Shown piece after piece: positions 17,826 to 26,972 of a DNA stretch of 64,000 bases. Source of the DNA: an uncultured Bacteroidales bacterium (GTDB lineage Bacteria; Bacteroidota; Bacteroidia; Bacteroidales; F082); NCBI GenBank assembly GCA_900318465.1, contig ONKQ01000003.1, positions 31,850 through 95,849 of the forward strand. The letters run 5' to 3'. The position numbers were made by a program, and so were the translations under genes. The notes beneath the pieces are model-generated. The model saw only the letters and a program-made list of their open reading frames with translations. It ran no database searches and had not been told where the DNA came from. Position 1 is the first letter of the stretch. Every line of letters begins with the position of its first letter.

Positions 17826-17841
17826 TGTTTCATGTGAAACA
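17826..17841. other. parS-like site 1
   Basis: TGTTTCATGTGAAACA differs by one base from the ParB-binding consensus TGTTTCACGTGAAACA. It lies in the 30-base gap between mnmG and the methyltransferase gene. A second near-match is at 19731-19746. Confidence 0.6.
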
Positions 17842-17847
17842 ATTCTG

Positions 17848-19719
17848 TTATCGTCCTAAAAATATGGCCAGCACATTGATGTCGGCTGGTGAAATTCCGC
17901 TGATTCTTGAGGCTTGCCCCAAGGTTTCAGGTTGGTATTTGTTCAGTTTCTCCCGCGATTCGTAGGACAAGGATTGGATGCTATGGAAGTCGAAATCTTT
18001 CGGCAATTTCACATTTTCCAAACGTCTTAACTTGTCGGCAAGCTCGTCTTCCTTTTGGATATAACTGTCGTATTTGATTTGGATTTCCGCCTCCTCAAGA
18101 CATTCCCTTCCAAATCTGTCTTCGTTCTTATATTGCTCCAAAGTGGGCAATGCATCTATCATTTCCGCCAAACTGATTTGTGGCCGCAGCAAAAGATAGG
18201 ACATTTTCATTTTTTGCTCTATCCTCGTGCTTTCCTTTTGCTCCAAGAGGCCGTTGATTTGGTCGGGGTAGATATAATTCTCATTCAAAAAATTCTTGAT
18301 TTCTTCGACTTTTTGACGCTTTTCCTGATACTTTTGGTAGCGATCTTCCTTGGCCAATCCTAATCGATAAGACATCTCTGTAAGCCGTGCATCAGCGTTA
18401 TCTTGCCTCAACAAAATACGATGCTCTGCCCTACTCGTGAACATTCTGTAAGGTTCGTCCACACCTTTTGTGATGAGGTCGTCAATAAGCACGCCGATAT
18501 AAGCCTCATACCTTGACAGCACCAAAGGCTTGTCATCGCGCAAGGCCAAACTTGCATTGATGCCTGCCATCATGCCTTGACAAGCGGCTTCCTCATAGCC
18601 CGTCGTCCCGTTGATTTGTCCGGCGAAATAGAGGCCGTGCATGAGCCGTGTTTCCAAGGAATGGTGGAGTTGCTCAGGCGGGAAATAATCGTATTCGATG
18701 GCATAACCAGGGCGGAATATCTTGGCATTCTCGAAGCCGTCGATTTGCCTCAAAGCCTCATATTGGATGTAGTCAGGCAAGGAGGAACTGAAGCCGTTGA
18801 GGTAATATTCTTCCGTTGTCCAGCCTTCGGGTTCCACAAAAAGCTGGTGGCTGTCCTTGCCCGAAAAACGCTCGATTTTGTCCTCGATGCTGGGGCAATA
18901 TCTCGGCCCCACACCTTGGATTCTGCCATTGAACATAGGTGAATACTTGAAGCCTTTTCGTAGCGTTTCGTGTACTTTCAATGAGGTGTGTGCAATCCAG
19001 CAACTCCTTTGCTTTTGGATTCTGAAGGGTTCAGTATAGGAAAATCCGACCACTTCGTCATCGCCTTTTTGTTCGATGAGTTTGCTGAAATCGATGGTTC
19101 TGCCATCGATGCGGACGGGTGTTCCAGTCTTCAATCGTTTCACTTCAAAGCCAAGGTCTTTCAGTTGTTCGCTGATACCGTGACTGGCCACTTCGCCCAT
19201 CCTTCCTCCCGAAAAATGCTGCTCGCCGATGTGTATCAAACCGTTCAGAAACGTGCCATTGGTGAGGATGACGGCCTTGCTTTCGATGGTACCGCCCATC
19301 GCCGTAGTGACTCCTTTTATTTGGTCGCCAACGACCAATAAACCTGTCACCGTGTCTTGCCAGAAATCAACATTGGATGTTTTTTCCAATAGGCTTCTCC
19401 ATTCTGCGGAGAACATCATCTTGTCGCTTTGGCAGCGCGGACTCCACATAGCGGGACCTTTCGACTTGTTGAGCATCCTGAATTGTATCATGGTGCGGTC
19501 GCTGACGATGCCTGAATAACCACCCATCGCATCAATTTCGCGCACGATTTGTCCTTTGGCGATGCCCCCCATAGCGGGATTGCACGACATGGAGGCCATC
19601 AGTCGCAAATCCATTGTAACCAACAAGACTTTGCTGCCCATATTGGCCGCCGCCGCTGCCGCTTCACATCCGGCGTGACCGGCTCCAACTACGATAATAT
19701 CATACGGTTCAAAATACAT
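17848..19719 (-). CDS. mnmG: tRNA uridine-5-carboxymethylaminomethyl synthesis enzyme MnmG (GidA)
   Basis: This 623-aa FAD protein works with MnmE to place the cmnm5 group on wobble uridine 34 of certain tRNAs. The dinucleotide site is VVGAGHAGCEAA (10-21), followed by the diagnostic SMSCNPAMGGIAKG, REIDAMGGYSG and MLNKSKGPAMWSPR. The C-terminal helical domain has LTEMSYRLGL and SGISPADINVLAIF. Length is normal. Parts of the gene order (ybeY upstream, parS-like sites on both sides) suggest proximity to the replication origin, as for mnmG in many bacteria. Confidence 0.97.
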   Translation of the reverse strand: MYFEPYDIIVVGAGHAGCEAAAAAANMGSKVLLVTMDLRLMASMSCNPAMGGIAKGQIVREIDAMGGYSGIVSDRTMIQFRMLNKSKGPAMWSPRCQSDKMMFSAEWRSLLEKTSNVDFWQDTVTGLLVVGDQIKGVTTAMGGTIESKAVILTNGTFLNGLIHIGEQHFSGGRMGEVASHGISEQLKDLGFEVKRLKTGTPVRIDGRTIDFSKLIEQKGDDEVVGFSYTEPFRIQKQRSCWIAHTSLKVHETLRKGFKYSPMFNGRIQGVGPRYCPSIEDKIERFSGKDSHQLFVEPEGWTTEEYYLNGFSSSLPDYIQYEALRQIDGFENAKIFRPGYAIEYDYFPPEQLHHSLETRLMHGLYFAGQINGTTGYEEAACQGMMAGINASLALRDDKPLVLSRYEAYIGVLIDDLITKGVDEPYRMFTSRAEHRILLRQDNADARLTEMSYRLGLAKEDRYQKYQEKRQKVEEIKNFLNENYIYPDQINGLLEQKESTRIEQKMKMSYLLLRPQISLAEMIDALPTLEQYKNEDRFGRECLEEAEIQIKYDSYIQKEDELADKLRRLENVKLPKDFDFHSIQSLSYESREKLNKYQPETLGQASRISGISPADINVLAIFLGR

Positions 19720-19730
19720 CCTTTTGTCAG

Positions 19731-19746
19731 TGTTTCACGGGAAACA
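19731..19746. other. parS-like site 2
   Basis: TGTTTCACGGGAAACA matches TGTTTCACGTGAAACA at 15 of 16 positions. It lies in the short gap between ybeY and mnmG, 12 bases before the mnmG start. Confidence 0.6.
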
Positions 19747-19756
19747 TTCGTTTTAA

Positions 19757-20191
19757 CTAATTGATATTCTTTTTACTAAACATCATTCCTAACGCCTCTT
19801 CCTCTTTTTCACGCATCACTTTTTCTTCTTCATCGGTAAGGTCGTCGAAGCCGATAAGATGCAGCACGCCGTGGATGATGACACGGTGCAATTCACTTTC
19901 GTAACTGCGTCCAAATGTCGTTGCGTTCTCCCTGATGCGGTCGATGCTGATGCAAAATTCGCTTGAAAGAACGGTCTCGCAATCGGTCAACGGGAAGGTC
20001 ACGATGTCGGTGTAGAAGTCGTGGCCGAGGCGGTCGCGGTTGATTTCCAACAGCCTTTCATCGCTGCAAAAATAGTAATACAACTCCCCTATCGTCTTGC
20101 CGTAACCTTGCGCCACGTCCTCAATCCACGCCTTGACGCGTTGCGGTTCGATGGGAGGCATTTCCACATCCAATGTGCTGAATCTGATCAT
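19757..20191 (-). CDS. ybeY: Endoribonuclease YbeY (16S rRNA maturation)
   Basis: This 144-aa protein has the zinc motif region IIHGVLHLIGFDD: His107 and His111 are present, but the third usual histidine position is Asp117. Such a change may be normal in Bacteroidota, so activity is not excluded. SDERLLEINRDRLGHDFYTDIVTFP is typical of the family. The enzyme acts in 16S rRNA 3'-end processing and ribosome quality control. It lies 1 base after the DUF4175 gene, in the same operon, and 37 bases before mnmG. Confidence 0.9.
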   Translation of the reverse strand: MIRFSTLDVEMPPIEPQRVKAWIEDVAQGYGKTIGELYYYFCSDERLLEINRDRLGHDFYTDIVTFPLTDCETVLSSEFCISIDRIRENATTFGRSYESELHRVIIHGVLHLIGFDDLTDEEEKVMREKEEEALGMMFSKKNIN

Positions 20192-20192
20192 C

Positions 20193-23100
20193 TCAATGCG
20201 TGTTTTTCTTCAGGTAATATTCATTGATTTTGTCCTTGTAATAGGGCGCATATTCAATCGGGTTGGTGCGCAAAAACTCTTGGTTTTTCTTGAGCGTTTC
20301 CTTGTACAGAATCTCGTCGATTTGCCTTTCGAAATGCGATCCTTTGAACTCATTCGACTTGCGTTTCTCCTCCTGTTCGCGCTTCTCTTGCGCCTTTTGC
20401 GACTCCAACATTCTCGATTCAATCCTTTGGCTGCGCTCAATCATCTGGCGGTTGATTTTCTTGTTCACCAACTCCTCCTCCAACTTCTCCATGTCCTTGA
20501 TGATTTCGTTAAGGCCGTCATCGCCGATTTGCCCGTTTTCCTTCATGTCGTTGAGCATTTGCTGCATCCCTTGGCGAAGCATTTCCTGTTCGGCGGCCAT
20601 CCGAGCAAACTCTTCGCTCATGGAGTTTTGTTGCTGCTGTCCTGCCTTCTCCATCTGCTGTTGCATCTGCTTGAGTTGTTCGCTCAACTGTTGTTGCAAC
20701 TGCTGCATGTTTTTCATGCTTTGCTGGCCTTGACCGGGCTTCGGCATGGAACACGACATGGGCATTCCCATAGCTTCCATACTGTTCTCCATGTTTTCCA
20801 ACGATTCAGCCAACATGAGTGCCAGATTGTTCATCGACATCATCGCGGTTTGCTGATGGCGCACGGCTTGCGAAAGTTTCAGGTCGTTGAGGTATTTCAT
20901 GGCGTTGGAAGTCTGATTTTCTATGGTATGCAACTCGTCGAAAACGAAGTTTTGAACGGCGGGCTGACGCATAGCCATACTGCGCAACGAATCGCGCACC
21001 ATGTTGAAATTGTCGGCGATTTCCTTTTGGTGGACAATCTTTTGCGCCAATGACGGGTCATCGGTGCGGAGGCCGCCAATCTCGGTCATCAAGTCTTCTT
21101 GTTGGTGCGAAGCGTGAACCACATTTTCGAGCAAAATACGCATCAAATGGGCGTCTTCGGCCATCTGTTGCATCCCTTCCATCTGCATCATTGACATCAT
21201 GCTTTGGGCCATCTGCTGCATCTTTTGGCCAGCGTTTTGCTTCTTGTTTTGCGATTGTTGCTGCTCGCCCGACTGCTCCTGTTGCATGGCGTCGTCGAGG
21301 TCTTGGTTGATGCTTTCTTCCATTTCCTCGTCCTTTTCCATGTTGAAAGGCTGTTGCAAGTCCTTGTTTTTCTCCAAGAGTTGGTCGAGTTCGTCCATCA
21401 TTTTGTCGAATTCCTCTTTGGCTTCTTCGGCGGATTTTTGGTCGCTCTCCTCCCCTTCTTTATTTTGATTTTCAGACTCTTGCTTCTGCAACTCCTCTCC
21501 TAACTTATCCAATTTGTTGGCCAAGTCGGTGAGGTCTTTTTCCATCTTCAGTTGCTCCAAAAGTGACAAATTACGGTCGAGCAATTCCTGCATCTTTTGG
21601 TTGTTCTTCTTGATGTCTTGCATGGTCTGTTGCATCTGCTCGCGCGGCATTTCCTCCAGGAGTTTGTCGATTTGCTCCATGAGTTTCTGCAACTCTTCAG
21701 GAATCACCTCGTCAAAGAGTTTGTTGATTTGTTCCTGTTTCTTTATGAGTTCTTCGTTGCCCAATTCGTGCTCTTTCATGAAATCGGACAGTTTTTCCTG
21801 CTCGTCCTGCAACTTGTTCCATTCATCCTGAATTTTTTGCTGCTTTTCCAACAGGTCTTTCATCTTCTCTTTGTCCGACCAGTCCAAATCCTTTTTTTGG
21901 ATGAGGTCTTGCAGCATCTTTTCAATCTCATCTTGCAGTTTCTGAGCCTCTTGCGACTTGTCCGAAAGCCGTTCCATGATGTCCTCAGAAGATTGGTCGG
22001 CAATGCTGTCCAAAGCGGCCTCGGAAGGCTTGTAATAGGTGAAAGTTTCTGAACGTTTCGACTTTGGCCCATGGAAGCCGTCGTTGTCCCACACCTCGAA
22101 ATAAACCTCCATATTCTGCCCGGGCATGATGCCGAGGCTGTCCATGTTGAACTGGTAGTAGAACGAAGTGCGGGTTTGCTTGAGGTCCAAAAGCACAGCC
22201 TTGACGATGTTTTTCTCAATCGGTTCCTTGACTTTGCAGTTGAAAGTCAACTTTGTAAAGCCGTAATCATCGGTGACGAGGCCGGAGAAATAGACATCGG
22301 TGGAAAGATTTTCATCAAAGGATTCTACTCGGATGTCGGGATAGGCATCGGGAAGCACATCGACGGAGAAGGGTAGGGGTTCCAAAGTATTGTTCCAAGC
22401 ATTTTCGACCTGTACCTCGAACTTGGTGGATTGCCCTGCAACGAATTGATAGTCAAAAATATCATCTTTGGCGGTCAAGTCAATGCTTACAGAATCGCGG
22501 GTCACGGAAATCTTTTCGGTGTCGCGGGTGATAAAACTAAAGATGAGGTTGGTGCCTTGTGGAACGATGATTCGGGTCTTGCCTTCAAGGGTTTCGTTGC
22601 TACGGTGTATATACGTCGGATAACGCACTTCGCAACGATAGGAGAGTAGGGTAGGGTTGGGGTGAACAATGATTTGGATGGGACGGCTGGTGTATTCGCC
22701 TCCAACCACATTGAAAGTCAGGTCGTTGTAAAGGTTTTTGAAGGTGTAACTGAAATCGTTGACCGAGGCCTTGTTCATCAGTTGTTGGCCCAAATCGCTT
22801 TTCACATAAAAAGCATCGGGGATTCGTCCACCCGTAACGTGGATGTTGAACTTCACCTCTTGGCCTTGTGTGGTTTCGATTTTATCTTGCTCGATTTCAA
22901 CCTGATAGGGGAGGGGCTTCTCAAATTGCTGCTCATAGTTGACGATGCGCTGAGTGGGTTGCACGGCAAAAGAAGGCAAAAACACCATCAGCAGTATTAA
23001 TAATAGGAGCAGCCCAAAAAAGATGCCCAAATACTTTAGATTTCCGCGCAAGTCGACGGCATCGGAGAAGCGGATAGGGGAGAGGCGCGCGCTGCGTTGC

Positions 23101-23495
23101 TCGATGGTGGCAGCCAATAGGGCATTGTCGGCGTTTCCGTCCATTTGGTTGCTCAACTGAATGGTATTCAATAGTTTGTCCTTGATTTCAGGGAAAAACC
23201 TACCGATGAGTACAGAGGCTTGTTCTACCGTCATCTTCTTTCGGAAACGGATGAGATTGACGAGCGGGATGAGGAAATGATACACCAAAACAAAGCCGCT
23301 GCCCGCCAACAAAAACAGGAAAAGCACAAATCGTCCTTTGGGCGGAAACCACGAGAAGTATTCCAGCCCGTTGATGAGCAGGTAGAAGACAATCCACAGC
23401 ACGGCACCCACCAACACGCCTTGTATCAAGCGGTTAAGGTAATACTTTCGCGTGAAAGCCTCAATTTTTTCAATCAGTCCCTTTGGTGCAGACAT
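20193..23495 (-). CDS. DUF4175 family membrane protein with long coiled coils
   Basis: This 1100-aa protein has three membrane helices in the first 175 residues (about 24-42, 55-77 and 152-172), then beta-rich domains up to about residue 480. Long coiled coils rich in Glu, Gln, Lys and Met fill about 490-1060 (for example QQLQQQLSEQLKQMQQQM). This order matches DUF4175 proteins found next to ybeY or mnmG in Bacteroidota; function unknown, probably anchored in the inner membrane with a large exposed part. Own promoter box at 23523-23516; ybeY follows immediately. Confidence 0.85.
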   Translation of the reverse strand: MSAPKGLIEKIEAFTRKYYLNRLIQGVLVGAVLWIVFYLLINGLEYFSWFPPKGRFVLFLFLLAGSGFVLVYHFLIPLVNLIRFRKKMTVEQASVLIGRFFPEIKDKLLNTIQLSNQMDGNADNALLAATIEQRSARLSPIRFSDAVDLRGNLKYLGIFFGLLLLLILLMVFLPSFAVQPTQRIVNYEQQFEKPLPYQVEIEQDKIETTQGQEVKFNIHVTGGRIPDAFYVKSDLGQQLMNKASVNDFSYTFKNLYNDLTFNVVGGEYTSRPIQIIVHPNPTLLSYRCEVRYPTYIHRSNETLEGKTRIIVPQGTNLIFSFITRDTEKISVTRDSVSIDLTAKDDIFDYQFVAGQSTKFEVQVENAWNNTLEPLPFSVDVLPDAYPDIRVESFDENLSTDVYFSGLVTDDYGFTKLTFNCKVKEPIEKNIVKAVLLDLKQTRTSFYYQFNMDSLGIMPGQNMEVYFEVWDNDGFHGPKSKRSETFTYYKPSEAALDSIADQSSEDIMERLSDKSQEAQKLQDEIEKMLQDLIQKKDLDWSDKEKMKDLLEKQQKIQDEWNKLQDEQEKLSDFMKEHELGNEELIKKQEQINKLFDEVIPEELQKLMEQIDKLLEEMPREQMQQTMQDIKKNNQKMQELLDRNLSLLEQLKMEKDLTDLANKLDKLGEELQKQESENQNKEGEESDQKSAEEAKEEFDKMMDELDQLLEKNKDLQQPFNMEKDEEMEESINQDLDDAMQQEQSGEQQQSQNKKQNAGQKMQQMAQSMMSMMQMEGMQQMAEDAHLMRILLENVVHASHQQEDLMTEIGGLRTDDPSLAQKIVHQKEIADNFNMVRDSLRSMAMRQPAVQNFVFDELHTIENQTSNAMKYLNDLKLSQAVRHQQTAMMSMNNLALMLAESLENMENSMEAMGMPMSCSMPKPGQGQQSMKNMQQLQQQLSEQLKQMQQQMEKAGQQQQNSMSEEFARMAAEQEMLRQGMQQMLNDMKENGQIGDDGLNEIIKDMEKLEEELVNKKINRQMIERSQRIESRMLESQKAQEKREQEEKRKSNEFKGSHFERQIDEILYKETLKKNQEFLRTNPIEYAPYYKDKINEYYLKKNTH

Positions 23496-23515
23496 ATCCT
23501 AATTTAAATAACCTG

Positions 23516-23523
23516 CAAAAATA
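23516..23523 (-). promoter_or_regulatory. -7 box of the DUF4175-ybeY-mnmG run
   Basis: The minus strand reads TATTTTTG, 20 bases before the DUF4175 ATG. Confidence 0.6.
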
Positions 23524-23582
23524 GGCAATTTTTGCAAATGAAGGGCGATTTATTGCCGTCGAAACAGCAGAATATAAAACAA

Positions 23583-23633
23583 AGAATGCGGAATAGAAAC
23601 AAAGCCTAGTCGCTTTGCGCTATTCCGCATTCT
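23583..23633. terminator. Large hairpin behind the ornithine carbamoyltransferase gene
   Basis: AGAATGCGGAATAG (23583-23596) pairs perfectly with CTATTCCGCATTCT (23620-23633). An inner AAAGC/GCTTT stem sits in the loop, and an ATTCTGCATTCAGAAT palindrome follows to 23657. It may end the upstream transcript; no strong T run is present, so it may instead be a dispersed repeat. Confidence 0.5.
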
Positions 23634-23657
23634 ACATTCTGAATTCTGCATTCAGAA

Positions 23658-24659
23658 TCAGTCGCCCAACGTGGCCACCATGACGGCCTTGATGGTGTGC
23701 ATACGGTTCTCGGCCTCGTCGAAGACGATGCTGTTCGTGCTCTCGAACACGTCTTCAGTGACCTCGATGCCGTTCAAGCCGAATTGCTTGTTGACGTCGC
23801 GGCCCACTTGGGTCTCAAGGTTGTGGTAAGCCGGCAGGCAGTGCATGAACTTGCAGTTCGGGTTGCCGGTCATTTCCATCATTTCCTTGTTGACCTGATA
23901 AGGCATGAGCAGGTCGATGCGTTGTTTCCAGACCTCGGCGGGTTCGCCCATCGATACCCAAACGTCGGTGTAGAGGAAGTCGCAGCCCTTGACACCCTTC
24001 TTCACGTCGTCAGTCACGGTCACCTTGGCGCCCGTTTCCTTGGCGATGGCCTTGCAGGTGTCGATGAGTTCCTTGTTGGGTTGCAGTTCCTTAGGAGCCA
24101 CGATGCGGACATCCATGCCCATCTTTGCGCCACCCACCATCAGTGAGTTACCCATGTTGAAACGGGCGTCGCCGCAGTAGGCGAAGGTCACTTGGTTGAG
24201 GGGTTTGTCGGTGTGTTCCATCATGGTGAGGAAGTCGGCGAGGATTTGGGTGGGGTGGAACTCGTTGGTGAGGCCGTTCCATACCGGCACGCCGGCGTAT
24301 TTGGCCAGTTCTTCAACGATGTCCTGACCGAAGCCACGGTACTCGATGCCGTCGAACATGCGACCCAACACGCGGGCGGTGTCTCTCATCGATTCCTTGA
24401 TGCCGATTTGTGAGCCAGAGGGGCCGAGATAGGTGACGTGAGCACCTTGGTCCTTGGCGGCGACTTCAAAAGCGCAACGGGTGCGGGTTGAGGTCTTTTC
24501 GAAGATCAGGGCAATGTTCTTGCCCGTCAAACGAGGTTGTTCAGTGCCTGCATACTTGGCGGCCTTCAGGTCGGCAGCGAGTTTCAGGAAAAAGCGGATT
24601 TCTTCCGGAGTGAAGTCCAACAACTTCAGGAAGTTTCTGTTTCTGAGGTTAAAAGCCAT
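23658..24659 (-). CDS. arcB: Ornithine carbamoyltransferase, close to the catabolic ArcB type
   Basis: This 333-aa protein has the carbamoyl-phosphate site STRTR (57-61), FHPTQ (the usual HPTQ) and the ornithine-site [10 protein letters not shown]. The N-terminus ([14 protein letters not shown]) and [20 protein letters not shown] closely resemble catabolic OTC (ArcB) of Pseudomonas as I remember it, rather than the succinylornithine transcarbamylase of Bacteroides. It either makes citrulline for arginine synthesis or works in an arginine deiminase pathway; no arcA or arcC gene is here. ArgF is the alternative name. Confidence 0.85.
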   Translation of the reverse strand: MAFNLRNRNFLKLLDFTPEEIRFFLKLAADLKAAKYAGTEQPRLTGKNIALIFEKTSTRTRCAFEVAAKDQGAHVTYLGPSGSQIGIKESMRDTARVLGRMFDGIEYRGFGQDIVEELAKYAGVPVWNGLTNEFHPTQILADFLTMMEHTDKPLNQVTFAYCGDARFNMGNSLMVGGAKMGMDVRIVAPKELQPNKELIDTCKAIAKETGAKVTVTDDVKKGVKGCDFLYTDVWVSMGEPAEVWKQRIDLLMPYQVNKEMMEMTGNPNCKFMHCLPAYHNLETQVGRDVNKQFGLNGIEVTEDVFESTNSIVFDEAENRMHTIKAVMVATLGD

Positions 24660-24705
24660 TACTATTTAATTTAATGATTTAAAGATTTAAAATTTCAAGA
24701 TTCTT
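24660..24705. repeat. AT-rich leader repeat before arcB
   Basis: ATTTAAAGATTTAAAATTTCAAGATT-like units, split here for length, mirror the leaders of pgk and glnA. Confidence 0.5.
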
Positions 24706-24717
24706 TTGTCGCTTCGT

Positions 24718-24742
24718 GTCATTGCGAGGAACGAAGCAATCC
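24718..24742. repeat. Widespread intergenic repeat of the GTCATTGCGAGG type
   Basis: GTCATTGCGAGGAACGAAGC, followed by AATCC, is a short palindromic repeat known from many bacterial genomes. A diverged copy lies inside the GT39 gene at 53118-53144. Confidence 0.7.
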
Positions 24743-24758
24743 AGATTCAAATTCGCTG

Positions 24759-24766
24759 CAAAATTA
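24759..24766 (-). promoter_or_regulatory. -7 box of arcB
   Basis: The minus strand reads TAATTTTG, giving a leader of about 95 bases that contains both repeats described above. Confidence 0.45.
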
Positions 24767-24775
24767 CTCATTTTC

Positions 24776-25531
24776 TTATCTCATCCAACCTTCAACGCGA
24801 TAAATCTTTTCCAATAGCTTGGTTTCTTCGCCTGTACTCGCATTTTTGTGCCAAACTTCGATGCGAGCGGCATAGTAATCTTCCCAATCTCCTTCATAAA
24901 TCGTAAAGCCTTTCTTATACACAAGTTGGCGGAATGTATGCGTTGTATCAATTTTAACATTGCTTCTTTCAGCAATCTCATATTCTGACAAACGAACATT
25001 CTTGCTCACCTCATAACAACGAAGAAATATCTCGCCTTGTGGCAATGGGCCATAATAGAAGCTATATTTGTACATACCACCTTGGAAATCATTCCAGATT
25101 TGAAGATAAGTATCTGGATTTAGGCTATCTATCTCGGCAACATCTGGTGTATTATCGGAAAAGTCGAATGCGTCCTTATCACCGTTTTCATTGGTATAAC
25201 CCAAAGGTAGATTGTATACCATTCCTTCGGATATCTTATGTATTCTGCCAAAACCATCAGGTGGGCTCAATGAAACCATTGCAAGAAGAAATCCAAAAAG
25301 AAGTACTATTAAACAAGAAAACGATAATGAGGTAAGAAATTTCCTCCATTGTTTGTTGATGAGCAAGAAAACCCACGAAACGATAAGACCAATGAATGTC
25401 AGTGCTAACAACACACAAACAATGTCTTCAAAAACCGTAGGCATTGTAGAAAACAATAACGTTAATTTAAACATTAAAGCAGCCAATGATATGGGAAACG
25501 CCCACCAGTATTTCAAAAACCAATGTTTCAT
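24776..25531 (-). CDS. Membrane protein of unknown function
   Basis: I do not recognise this 251-aa protein. It has three membrane helices: about 9-29, 33-58 (with VCVLLALTFIGLIVSWVFLL) and 65-88 (SCLIVLLFGFLLAMV). A soluble domain of about 160 residues follows, rich in Tyr, Asp and Glu (NLPLGYTNENGDKDAFDFSD). The soluble part is probably outside the cytoplasm. It is AT-richer than its neighbours and lies 25 bases after creD on the same strand. Confidence 0.6.
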   Translation of the reverse strand: MKHWFLKYWWAFPISLAALMFKLTLLFSTMPTVFEDIVCVLLALTFIGLIVSWVFLLINKQWRKFLTSLSFSCLIVLLFGFLLAMVSLSPPDGFGRIHKISEGMVYNLPLGYTNENGDKDAFDFSDNTPDVAEIDSLNPDTYLQIWNDFQGGMYKYSFYYGPLPQGEIFLRCYEVSKNVRLSEYEIAERSNVKIDTTHTFRQLVYKKGFTIYEGDWEDYYAARIEVWHKNASTGEETKLLEKIYRVEGWMR

Positions 25532-25556
25532 AATGTGATTGTGTTTATGTTAATTG

Positions 25557-26891
25557 TCAATCTTTTTTCTTGTACCAATCAATTTTTTGTGTCGCAAACA
25601 TGGCAATTCCCAGAATTATGAAGAGGCCGACACTTCCCACCAGCAGGGCATAGCTCTCCAATTGCAGCAAAACATAGACAAACGCATAGAGCACAGCCAA
25701 TAAAGCACCGATACCCAAAGCCGTTTTCTTGTCTTTCGTCACCGAAGCCATAAACACGACAATCAAACCAATGGTCATCACGCTGGCGATGAGATAGGAA
25801 AGCCCGAAATTGATATGCTCGGAGAACGACAGCAAAAGGGTGTAGAAAATGATGAGCGCGATACCTATGAGGAGATACTGCACAGGATGGATGGGTGTGG
25901 CTTTGCGCATTTCCACAAAAAACACCGCCGCAATGGTGAGCAGGATGATGAGGAAGGCATACTTGATGGCGCGGTCGGTCTGTTGGTATTGCTCCACAGG
26001 GACTTTCAAATTGACACCAAATGTTGAGGACGAAAGTTGTCGGTGGTTATCGCTGTTGCGTGAAAAAAACTGCGGGTAGTCGCGGTTGATGGCTAACACT
26101 TTCCATGAGGCTTGAAAGCCATTGTCGTTCACTTGTCGTTCATCGGGTAAGTAATAGCCATTGAAACTCGGTGTAGTGCAGTCGGAGTTCAAGTTGACAA
26201 CTGTGGTTTGCCCTAAGGGTGCAAACATCAGATTGCCAGAACCTTTGAATGGAATGGTTACGGCAAAGTCGAGGGTTTTGCCATCCAAGAGACAGGATAA
26301 GTCAATGGGGCAAGAGAGGCCGTTCCAATACTCTCCACAGGCTTCCATATCATATTTTTTCCCGTCCAAGTTGAATGTCACATTATCGCGCAACCCTCTT
26401 AAATTCGTGATGTCAACAACGACGCGAGCATCCTCGAAATGCCAGGTTTTATTGTGCTGGTTCTTGTCGAAATCTTTGGGCAACTTGAATTGTCCCGTAA
26501 GGTCAAGTTCGGTTTCATAGGTTGTGAAATCGTAGATGCCCCGTTTCAATGCCTTGGTTCTTACATCGCCTTTCACTTCCAATGTCTCGGGCAGCAAAAT
26601 CATCGCGTGGCGTTCAGTGGAGGTATTCCAAGAGTAGGTTACCTCAATGAAAGGTCCAGTCAGTGTTTGGCTACCGCCCCATTTCTCAAACACTTCATTT
26701 TCAGCACTTCTCTCGGTGCCTTGCCTTTCTGAAACCAAGTTCTGAATCAAGGCTTGAGGGATGAGAAACGCAACGCACATCCCCGCGATGAGTAGGAGTT
26801 TCAGTCCCGGACGGGCTTTTTTCGCAAATTGACGGTTTTCGTTTTCCACAGGCAGGTTTCCCTTGTCTTCCATGTTTCTTTCTGTTGTCAT
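25557..26891 (-). CDS. creD: CreD-like inner membrane protein
   Basis: This 444-aa protein has a first helix at about 29-48 (LKLLLIAGMCVAFLIP), a large periplasmic domain to about residue 305, and four to six helices at the C-terminus (IKYAFLIILLTIAAVFFVEM, then several more to 437). That architecture and motifs such as HPVQYLLIG and LSEHINFGLSYLIAS fit CreD (pfam CreD), linked to envelope integrity. It has its own promoter with a likely operator in common with the operon upstream. An alternative ATG is at 26873. Confidence 0.9.
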   Translation of the reverse strand: MTTERNMEDKGNLPVENENRQFAKKARPGLKLLLIAGMCVAFLIPQALIQNLVSERQGTERSAENEVFEKWGGSQTLTGPFIEVTYSWNTSTERHAMILLPETLEVKGDVRTKALKRGIYDFTTYETELDLTGQFKLPKDFDKNQHNKTWHFEDARVVVDITNLRGLRDNVTFNLDGKKYDMEACGEYWNGLSCPIDLSCLLDGKTLDFAVTIPFKGSGNLMFAPLGQTTVVNLNSDCTTPSFNGYYLPDERQVNDNGFQASWKVLAINRDYPQFFSRNSDNHRQLSSSTFGVNLKVPVEQYQQTDRAIKYAFLIILLTIAAVFFVEMRKATPIHPVQYLLIGIALIIFYTLLLSFSEHINFGLSYLIASVMTIGLIVVFMASVTKDKKTALGIGALLAVLYAFVYVLLQLESYALLVGSVGLFIILGIAMFATQKIDWYKKKD

Positions 26892-26925
26892 GATGTTTAG
26901 TTTTTAATGGTTGTTTATGATAATG

Positions 26926-26936
26926 AAAGTACTTTG
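26926..26936. promoter_or_regulatory. Likely operator of creD
   Basis: AAAGTACTTTG lies directly downstream of the creD -7 box. The palindrome AAAGTACTTT occurs at the same distance (5 bases) from the -7 box of the membrane-protein/regulator operon at 27886-27896. Confidence 0.6.
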
Positions 26937-26941
26937 AATTT

Positions 26942-26949
26942 CAAAGCTA
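26942..26949 (-). promoter_or_regulatory. -7 box of creD
   Basis: The minus strand reads TAGCTTTG, 50 bases before the creD ATG. Confidence 0.55.
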
Positions 26950-26972
26950 AAAAGTCAAAAAAAAGATTCGTC

